Source of the DNA: Crocinitomicaceae bacterium | GTDB taxonomy: Bacteria; Bacteroidota; Bacteroidia; Flavobacteriales_D; Sanyastnellaceae | Assembly (NCBI GenBank): GCA_020848015.1 | Contig: JADLBA010000101.1 | Span: forward strand, 1 to 12,031 | DNA length: 12,031 nucleotides | Direction: 5' to 3' | Shown here: one piece after another, positions 6,093 through 12,031 of the stretch | Layout: each line of letters starts with the position of its first letter | Numbering within the stretch: position 1 is the first letter of the stretch | Notes under the pieces: generated by a model | What the model saw: the letters and a program-made list of their open reading frames with translations, nothing else | What the model was told of the DNA's origin: nothing | The model's database searches: none | Position numbers and translations under genes: made by a program

Positions 6093-9000
6093 CCAATTTT
6101 CGTAAATATGAATACATCGCTTGAAATAAAGGCCGAAGAATTATGGAGTAGTATTTTCATCCGGTGTTTCTCCGCCAGACTTAATAGGTGCCCCTTGTTT
6201 ACTAAACTAATCGAATTAATTGTCTTGTTGAAACCAAGAAGCCGGATAGACATAAATTCTATAAATCTTGTGCTGTGCCTTTTTTTAGCCTGCTCCGCGT
6301 CGCCATCACGAACGATCATTCGGCCTCCGGTATTTAACATCCCGAAGCAGCGAATCAGTAATTCATCTTGTTGTTCTGGCAATAAATAGTGCAAGACATC
6401 AGCAATGATGATCACATCATAACTCTTGTATTCAACAGTTAAGACATCTCTGCATAAAAAGGTAACGTTGTCACTTTTTAAAAAGGAATGTGTAGCTGTT
6501 CCTATCTTTTCTTCATCATGGTCAATTGCAGTGATTTTTCGCTCCGGCGCTCTGAGCGCAAGTATATACGAAAGGAATCCGTATCCGCACCCTAGGTCAA
6601 GGATAGCGGCATTACTTGGTATGTGTTGGTGGAAGAATTCATAATATCCCTCCAACCGCATTTTGATCCGAAGGTACCACTCCAGCACCGGCCCTTTGTA
6701 GAGATAACCAGAGAGTAGAATTGGAGCGAAGTATGATTTGGACTCACAATCTCTTTTGAAAATATTGTATTCATTTTTGAAATACAGCGAAATTTTTTTA
6801 GCCCGCTCGCTATAGCTTGTCCCGTACTGTATATCTTCCGGATATATTGTGCAGGGCATTTTCATAGAAAGTGTGCCAGGGCATAAATAAAAAGTGCCTT
6901 TCGATGCACAGTGATAGGCACCATGTATCATCAGTGGTCTGACGGGAACGCATAGTTGCTCTGCAAGATAAAAGGCTCCTTTATGAAATCGGTGAATTCG
7001 GCCATCCATCGAGCGCGTTCCTTCTGGAAAGATAACTATTGAATATCCATTGTCAATAGTTTCTCTCAAGTAAGTGATATTTTCCTCTAAATTGTCCTTC
7101 AGTATTTTATACCCGGCAAGCCTTACCACCCCGCCAAATAGGGGAGAGCGGCTCACCCACTTGTTTGTGATCATTACAATCTTTGGACTGAGCATGATGC
7201 ACAGTAAAATATCAAGATACGAGCTGTGGTTTGCGATAATAATAGATGGTTCACTGAAATTCTCTTTGAGACATTCTTTTGCTCTTTTCTTAATAAACGG
7301 ATCCATATAGATCTGTGTTTGTGCAAAAACTTTGAGGCTGCGAGTCAATGCGAATTGTCTCTTCTCTTTTTTCAGGGGAAGAATCCTGAGAATTAGACCT
7401 GCAATAGTCAGCAACATCGCCCCAGTCACAAAAAAGGAATAAGTCAGAATGGTTCTTATAATACCTAAAAATGTTATTGGTGGAAGCCCGTTATGAGTGC
7501 GGGTGGTGATCAGTCGTTGAAATAAAATTGGCACAAGCACCTGCGACATAAAAAAGACGCTGACAATACCTATTAGTGAAATGCTTGCAATAGAGCGCAT
7601 AGCAGGGTGCTTTGCAAAGATGAGTACTCCAAGCCCCGCAGATGCTGTTAATACAGAAAGAATGATGGAGGCACGAACAGCAGGAATAAGTTTCTTTCCG
7701 AGGTGGTATTCCTTACGCAGACCATCCATAGTAGAAATACTGAAATCATCGCCAAGACCAAAAATGAAAGTGGAGACCATGACGTTAACTATGTTGAACT
7801 CGATATTCAGCAATGCCATGACACCCAGTGTCCATATCCAACTGAGAAACATGGGCAAAAAGGAAATTAGAGTCAGTTCTATCCTCCCATAAGCGAAAAG
7901 CATTGAAATGAAAACGATCACTGCTGTCATGTTGACGATAATCGTGAAATCATTGCTGGTGGATTTTATAAAAATATTGGCGAGACTCTGGCGGTCAAAA
8001 ACCCCGATACCGCTTTTTTTCAGACTACTCTTCACGTTTTCTCGTTGGGTCGAAGCGATACTTACCGGTGTGATGACCATTGAACGACCCTCTTTTTCTA
8101 TAATAAAATCATCAAAAAATGCCTTCTGTATATTCCTCTTCATTTCTGTGGGAGTAGGAACATAATGATGAAATAGCAGTTTGCGGAAATTGTCTATCAC
8201 CACATCAGAAAATCCAATTTTTTTGCATTCTGCTGAAACAACCGATATAAATTTTTCCTTTCTTTCACCGGCCCAGTAGTTGTTCCATTTTTCTATCCTC
8301 GCGTACTGAAGAGAATCAGATAGAAGAAAGGAAGAAATGGCTACAGATTTCACTACTTCTCCACTTTGCTTCAATCGGTCAATCTCTTGCTGATAGCTTT
8401 CATTTTTTTTCAAAGCCTGCTCAAGATTCTTTCCTTCGGAAATTACAAACAACGAACCAAGGGATGCTTCATTCAATCGCTCAAGTTTTTTTTCCGATGC
8501 CCTAAGTTCAGGGGTCATGTAATTCAGACTGTTCATGTCTTCATTGAACTGGACATTTCCGGCAAAAAATGAAAACACAACTGTTCCAACGATGATGAGT
8601 ACAAGCAGATACTTATTGTTTTTGAGTGCTCTGAAAGAAATGCGGTCTATCCATCCTGTTCTCTCATTTTCCCTTTTGTGTAAAAAATGGGTGGGGATTA
8701 ATAAGGGAAGAATAGCAATGGAACTGAATGCTGCCCCTATAAGACTGAGGCCGGCAAACAGGCCAATGTCTCTCAGTATGCTGCTCGAAGTAAACTGCAA
8801 CGATAAAAAAGCTAATACAGTTGTCGCACTTCCAATCGTGAGTGGGAATGAAAGATCGGCAATGACTACTTCTTTATCTCTCGAAAATTTCAGGTGAGTC
8901 AATAAATGAAGTGAATAGTTGATTGCAATGCCCAGAATTACAGAGCCTGCACCTATGGCAATAATGGAGATGGAGCCTTTCAGCACCGATATCAACGCCA

Positions 9001-9931
9001 GAGAAAACAATCCTCCGAAAAGAGCGGGGAAAAGAATGAGAAGGGGTGCCAGTGGTTTGCGAAAGTAGCCAATGATGAGGAGTGCCATCAGCACGACCAT
9101 GATCGAAAGAGTAAGTTTGGAGTCTTCGTGAATCTGAACTGCGTTGCCAACACCTACTATTGAAGCTCCAAATGCCGAAGCATTCACCGTTTGGCTTTTG
9201 ATGTTGTTATGCCGGATGATTTCTTCCAGCCGGTTAACAAATACGGTGTTCCTCTTTGTGTCGGAAACCGGAATATTCCCTTGAAGGAAAAGAAGAATAT
9301 TCCGGTGATCGCGTGTAATGATATATCCGTCATATAGCTCGAAATTCTCATCAAACTGAAGACGGCTAAGTTTGCTCAATACCCGGAAGGAAATTCCAAC
9401 GGGGTCTTCAGTGATAATCTTTTTCGCTACAATACCGGATGGGGATAATAACTGATCAAAACTGTTCTGCAAACTGGATTGAGTGAAGCTATTATCGGAA
9501 AGAGAATCGAGCCATAGATAATCGCTCTCTTCAAGAAATGAGGGGAGGTAGTCGGTGACAGACTGAAAAATGTCAAACAATAGTTCTTCATCTACGCGGC
9601 CAGTCATTTTTTTGATGAAACCACTCATGCTATCGCGGATACCTTCTGTGAGCATTTCAGCAAAAGAGACAAGACTGTCTGGCTCTGCTGCTATAGTGCT
9701 GTCATTCAGCGACACCATGATTGTAGTGCGCTCGCCGATGGAAGAATTCCGATAAATGAAATTCAGATCCTTTGTCTCATCATCATCGGGGAAAAAATTA
9801 ATAATATCTTCCTCTATTCGGATTCGAGAAACTAGAACGATCAATATGCCAGTGAGAATAATGAGGAATGAAAAAAAGATAACCTTATGCCGGAAAAAAT
9901 AACTGTAAATGCCCGTAAAGAAAGATGACAT
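6089..9931 (-). CDS. Fusion of MMPL/RND exporter, PlsC acyltransferase and SAM methyltransferase
   Basis: One uninterrupted 1280-codon frame with three modules. Residues 1-about 820 are an MMPL/RND-type exporter: a transmembrane helix at about 16-36, a large extracytoplasmic loop, a helix bundle (about 270-415), a second first-helix at about 440, a second loop and a second bundle (about 680-820); repeat motifs are INYSLH (N338) and GDDFSI (D728, D729). After another hydrophobic stretch (about 825-855) comes a PlsC-type lysophospholipid acyltransferase with NHSSYLD (catalytic H902, D907) and FPEGTR (968-973). The end is a class I methyltransferase with SAM motif LDLGCGYG (1111-1118) and ADVLHYLLP further on. 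By family knowledge the exporter moves lipids or polyenes across the inner membrane, PlsC adds an acyl group, and the methyltransferase caps a hydroxyl or carbon. The gene starts 11 bases after the GT2 stop and ends in an ATGA overlap. Exporters and acyltransferases are standard aryl-polyene locus parts. Confidence 0.85.
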   Translation of the reverse strand: MSSFFTGIYSYFFRHKVIFFSFLIILTGILIVLVSRIRIEEDIINFFPDDDETKDLNFIYRNSSIGERTTIMVSLNDSTIAAEPDSLVSFAEMLTEGIRDSMSGFIKKMTGRVDEELLFDIFQSVTDYLPSFLEESDYLWLDSLSDNSFTQSSLQNSFDQLLSPSGIVAKKIITEDPVGISFRVLSKLSRLQFDENFELYDGYIITRDHRNILLFLQGNIPVSDTKRNTVFVNRLEEIIRHNNIKSQTVNASAFGASIVGVGNAVQIHEDSKLTLSIMVVLMALLIIGYFRKPLAPLLILFPALFGGLFSLALISVLKGSISIIAIGAGSVILGIAINYSLHLLTHLKFSRDKEVVIADLSFPLTIGSATTVLAFLSLQFTSSSILRDIGLFAGLSLIGAAFSSIAILPLLIPTHFLHKRENERTGWIDRISFRALKNNKYLLVLIIVGTVVFSFFAGNVQFNEDMNSLNYMTPELRASEKKLERLNEASLGSLFVISEGKNLEQALKKNESYQQEIDRLKQSGEVVKSVAISSFLLSDSLQYARIEKWNNYWAGERKEKFISVVSAECKKIGFSDVVIDNFRKLLFHHYVPTPTEMKRNIQKAFFDDFIIEKEGRSMVITPVSIASTQRENVKSSLKKSGIGVFDRQSLANIFIKSTSNDFTIIVNMTAVIVFISMLFAYGRIELTLISFLPMFLSWIWTLGVMALLNIEFNIVNVMVSTFIFGLGDDFSISTMDGLRKEYHLGKKLIPAVRASIILSVLTASAGLGVLIFAKHPAMRSIASISLIGIVSVFFMSQVLVPILFQRLITTRTHNGLPPITFLGIIRTILTYSFFVTGAMLLTIAGLILRILPLKKEKRQFALTRSLKVFAQTQIYMDPFIKKRAKECLKENFSEPSIIIANHSSYLDILLCIMLSPKIVMITNKWVSRSPLFGGVVRLAGYKILKDNLEENITYLRETIDNGYSIVIFPEGTRSMDGRIHRFHKGAFYLAEQLCVPVRPLMIHGAYHCASKGTFYLCPGTLSMKMPCTIYPEDIQYGTSYSERAKKISLYFKNEYNIFKRDCESKSYFAPILLSGYLYKGPVLEWYLRIKMRLEGYYEFFHQHIPSNAAILDLGCGYGFLSYILALRAPERKITAIDHDEEKIGTATHSFLKSDNVTFLCRDVLTVEYKSYDVIIIADVLHYLLPEQQDELLIRCFGMLNTGGRMIVRDGDAEQAKKRHSTRFIEFMSIRLLGFNKTINSISLVNKGHLLSLAEKHRMKILLHNSSAFISSDVFIFTKIG

Positions 9932-9942
9932 ACTTCAGGAAT

Positions 9943-11106
9943 TTATTTTTTTACCAGCGTAATTAAAATATATGAAACAAGCCCAAAAATAATACCGGCG
10001 GCTGCTGCAAGCGTTATAGCCCCGAGAAAATACTGCTCTGTAAACTGGCCTATTGTTGCGAGGGTTAATTTATCTGAAAAGGAAATGGGTTCCGAATGCC
10101 CTCCCATCCATAACTTTCCTGTAAGATGACTTACATATAATATAATTGGGATCATCGGGGGTATGCTGATATGGGCTGCCAACACTACCAATGCAGTATT
10201 CAAGCGAAAAAAAATGGAAAGTGGAATGGCTACTGCTAATTGAAACCCCCAAATTGGAAAAATTCCCATGAATACTCCGAATCCAATTGAAAAAGCTTTT
10301 AAACCCGACGACTGCTGCGTATTAAACAACTTCTGAAAAAGATACTTTCTTAATTCTGCTTTCCGGAAATTCAGGAAAAAATTTCTTGGTCTGAACCATG
10401 CGAGCGCCAATGTTACCAGTACGGTGTTGAGCACACTGATACGAACAAAATCATGAATTGGACGAAAATGAGAAACCCTTTCTATTGGATCTGCATAATA
10501 TACTTGTACCGGTATTTCCTCGATGTAAACCCCGCTCCATGCAGCCCTGACAAGTACTTCTATCTCAAACTCAAATTTCCGGGTAAACCACTTTTTCTGA
10601 ACGAGTTTTTTCAAGGGATAGGCACGAAATCCACTTTGTGTATCTTTTAGCTTTATCCCCGTTTCGACATCGTACCAGAAATTGGAAAATTTTTTTCCAA
10701 AACTGCTTTTGCCGGGAACAGATAACTGATTCATATTTCGGACTCCAACAATGAGAGCTTCCGGATTTTTTCTAATTGCGTTGAAAAATACCGGGAGATC
10801 TTCCGCAAAATGTTGACCGTCCGAATCAATACTGACCGTATGGGTATAGCCCAATTCCCAACAAAAGGAGAAACCTCTGCGAAGTGCAATCCCCTTACCG
10901 GAATTTTTTTCATTTGATATTACGTGAATGCCTTCGATGGAGGCAAGAATTGAAGAGGTATTGTCGGTGGAACCATCATTGATTACTACTATATCATCTG
11001 ACCATTTCTTCACATCATTGAGCACACCCAGCAATGTTTTATCATTGTTGTAGGTGGGAATGAGCACGGAAATTCGCACCGGTGTTTCAGCCTCCTTTTG
11101 GATCAT
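9943..11106 (-). CDS. GT2 glycosyltransferase with C-terminal DUF2062 membrane domain
   Basis: A 387-residue protein from the chosen start. Residues about 10-225 are a family 2 glycosyltransferase of the DPM/DPG-synthase-like type: SVLIPTYN (13-20), VVINDGSTDNT (40-50), the metal-binding DSD (94-96) and DTQSGFRAYP (155-164). Residues about 255-385 are a DUF2062 domain (FGVFMGIFPIWGFQ) with several membrane segments. Such enzymes usually transfer sugar to a lipid carrier at the cytoplasmic face; the acceptor here may be the pigment or a polyprenyl phosphate. I chose the ATG at 11106-11104 because it overlaps the dehydratase stop as ATGA, the pattern of three other junctions here, and sits just before the family N-terminus. 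An in-frame ATG at 11175 would add 23 residues and a 73-base overlap with the dehydratase gene. Neither start has a visible Shine-Dalgarno. Confidence 0.85.
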   Translation of the reverse strand: MIQKEAETPVRISVLIPTYNNDKTLLGVLNDVKKWSDDIVVINDGSTDNTSSILASIEGIHVISNEKNSGKGIALRRGFSFCWELGYTHTVSIDSDGQHFAEDLPVFFNAIRKNPEALIVGVRNMNQLSVPGKSSFGKKFSNFWYDVETGIKLKDTQSGFRAYPLKKLVQKKWFTRKFEFEIEVLVRAAWSGVYIEEIPVQVYYADPIERVSHFRPIHDFVRISVLNTVLVTLALAWFRPRNFFLNFRKAELRKYLFQKLFNTQQSSGLKAFSIGFGVFMGIFPIWGFQLAVAIPLSIFFRLNTALVVLAAHISIPPMIPIILYVSHLTGKLWMGGHSEPISFSDKLTLATIGQFTEQYFLGAITLAAAAGIIFGLVSYILITLVKK

Positions 11107-11477
11107 ATAGTGCCGGTGATTATAAGTGTCCCGGAAAAACTGAAAAAGCGGGTAGTGCCAGAGTCCAAATTGCATTTCACCCTGATTTCTTTGCCGATTT
11201 TCTCTTGTTGGATGAATATTTCCGGTTCAGGATGGTCAAATGGATTGAGAACCGCGAGGAATTTAATGTTTGATGCCTCCCTTATCATTAGCCTGCTGCC
11301 TGTATATTCTTCGAGTATCTCTCTCATCATGGCAATCATACAAACCCCTGGCAAAACAGGGTTCCCCGGGAAATGACCGGAAAAAACCTCGTGATGGCCG
11401 TTGATATGAACCTTTAGTAAAAGCTCATTACCGTTGCCCTGTTTTTCTGATACTGAATAGAGGCTATTCCTGAACAT
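11103..11477 (-). CDS. FabZ/ApeI-like 3-hydroxyacyl-ACP dehydratase (hot-dog fold)
   Basis: A 124-residue single hot-dog domain. The FabZ-type active-site loop is plain: GHFPGNPVLPGV (34-45) with catalytic H35. The acidic residue FabZ has four positions after the PGV valine, on the central helix, is alanine here (A49, in CMIAMMREILEE). Dehydratases of Bacteroidota aryl-polyene and flexirubin loci, as I recall them, often have a non-acidic residue at that place, so the protein may be a divergent dehydratase, a partner subunit, or a thioesterase-like relative. It would remove water from 3-hydroxyacyl-ACP during polyene elongation in the cytoplasm. It begins 78 bases after the LolA-like gene, and its stop overlaps the GT2 start as ATGA. 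No upstream in-frame ATG was found. Confidence 0.8.
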   Translation of the reverse strand: MFRNSLYSVSEKQGNGNELLLKVHINGHHEVFSGHFPGNPVLPGVCMIAMMREILEEYTGSRLMIREASNIKFLAVLNPFDHPEPEIFIQQEKIGKEIRVKCNLDSGTTRFFSFSGTLIITGTI

Positions 11478-11516
11478 GAGAAAGATAACGCAGTATGATG
11501 CAACACAAAGGTAAGG

Positions 11517-11535
11517 TCTCCGGAGTTAGCGGAGA
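11517..11535. other. Hairpin between LolA-like and dehydratase genes
   Basis: TCTCCG (11517-11522) and CGGAGA (11530-11535) form a perfect 6-base stem around a 7-base loop, in the only sizeable gap of the operon (11478-11555). No T tract follows on the minus strand, so it is not an obvious terminator. It could be an mRNA processing or stability element or a weak attenuator. I see no TAnnTTTG promoter box in this gap. Confidence 0.3.
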
Positions 11536-11555
11536 GAAGCAGAACCAGCCCCTGA

Positions 11556-12031
11556 TTATAGATTAAAAACCGAATCGCTGATTCCTTGGTTTACTTTCTT
11601 TTCCTTAAATGTGAGCTTAGTGAGGTCTCCCGATGGTTCGACAAGGCTAATAGTCTGAGCAGTAAAATCTATTTTATCAACCTCGAGTACGATCTTGCTA
11701 AAAAAATCTTTCAGCGTTTTGGATGTGGGTGTCATTTCGATCAGGTAACTTTTATTGTTTTCAAACACCTGAGGTGTAAAGTCGCCGCAATCAAAGACCG
11801 TCCCTTGTATGCAGGATAGAATGATCTCGTTCAGTTTTTTGAAAATTCGGCTACCCCCACTGTTTACACTGGTTTCCTTTCCTCGGTCTTTTATTTTTAC
11901 TTTGCCATTGTTCAAGACCATGATATACGAATGAGGCTGGATATACTCAATTTTCAGCCGGCTGTTTTTCTTGAACCAGAACAACCCTTCTGATTTCACC
12001 TTTTCTTTCACGGCCTGCATTGATTTTTCCT
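11556..12031 (-). CDS. LolA-like outer-membrane lipoprotein carrier protein (5' end outside window)
   Basis: The frame runs off the right edge: in-frame codons continue upstream of the ATG at 12020 (giving Glu-Lys-Ser before it), so that methionine is internal and the signal peptide expected of this periplasmic family lies outside. The visible 158 or so residues match the LolA/LolB-like half-barrel: a phosphoserine-free K/E-rich entry, GLFWFKKNSRLKIEYIQP, then SYIMVLNNGKVKIKD, the typical LolA strand pair that carries the W-Y-P region, and a C-terminal region of alternating strands. LolA proteins ferry lipidated cargo across the periplasm to the outer membrane. As in other aryl-polyene loci, this copy is probably dedicated to the pigment lipid instead of housekeeping lipoproteins; that is inferred from its neighbours. 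Total length cannot be given. Confidence 0.75.
   Translation of the reverse strand, partial: EKSMQAVKEKVKSEGLFWFKKNSRLKIEYIQPHSYIMVLNNGKVKIKDRGKETSVNSGGSRIFKKLNEIILSCIQGTVFDCGDFTPQVFENNKSYLIEMTPTSKTLKDFFSKIVLEVDKIDFTAQTISLVEPSGDLTKLTFKEKKVNQGISDSVFNL

Noticed and set aside
7581..8897. Several plus-strand frames inside the exporter gene
   Set aside because: All are antisense to a single uninterrupted minus-strand gene with clear domain structure and show no motifs of their own.
9943..11175. Longer GT2 gene beginning at the ATG at 11175
   Set aside because: It needs a 73-base overlap with the dehydratase, while the start at 11106 gives the ATGA coupling seen elsewhere in the operon.
1..12031. 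CRISPR array, insertion sequence, rRNA or integrase
   Set aside because: No regularly spaced repeats, transposase or recombinase motifs, terminal repeats with target duplications, or rRNA signatures were seen on either strand.

Overview
The window looks like chromosomal DNA from a member of the Bacteroidota. The evidence is a match to the Bacteroidota -7 promoter motif (TAnnTTTG) near the left end, start codons mostly without clear Shine-Dalgarno sequences, and a gene set I recognise from Bacteroidota flexirubin / aryl-polyene pigment loci. The genus cannot be called from this sequence.

Right and centre (1228-12031): eight genes, all on the minus strand, transcribed from right to left. In order they are: a 5'-truncated LolA-type lipoprotein carrier homologue; a FabZ/ApeI-like hot-dog dehydratase; a GT2 glycosyltransferase with a C-terminal DUF2062 membrane domain; a 1280-residue fusion of an MMPL/RND exporter, a PlsC acyltransferase and a SAM methyltransferase; a CrtI/phytoene-desaturase-like FAD oxidoreductase; a membrane-anchored C45-type Ntn acyltransferase/hydrolase; an AcpS phosphopantetheinyl transferase; and a PaaK-like AMP-forming ligase. 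Four junctions are ATGA stop/start overlaps, a fifth is an 8-base overlap and a sixth an 11-base gap, so this is one translationally coupled operon entered from beyond the right edge. By analogy with known type II aryl-polyene and flexirubin loci, the ligase and AcpS prepare the aryl starter and carrier protein, the dehydratase works during polyene elongation, the FAD enzyme and methyltransferase tailor the product, the acyltransferases join it to a lipid or alcohol, and the GT2, MMPL and LolA-like proteins handle glycosylation or lipid linkage and movement to the outer membrane. The ketosynthases, ketoreductase, ACPs and ammonia lyase expected of such a locus are not in the window and would lie to the right.

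Left (1-1227): a short, probably decaying phage fragment, also on the minus strand. It holds a 3TM-type holin followed by a gene with a phage Barnase/EndoU/ColicinE5-RelE-like (PBECR-type) domain. Both reading frames extend upstream of their apparent starts with protein-like sequence but no usable start codon, suggesting small frameshifts near both 5' ends; in the holin this coincides with a (GT)5 dinucleotide tract directly after a good SD-GTG. Beyond them, bases 1-300 hold a minus-strand terminator-like hairpin, a long inverted repeat, and on the plus strand a promoter-like -7 box and an intrinsic terminator about 100 bases apart that could bracket a small RNA.
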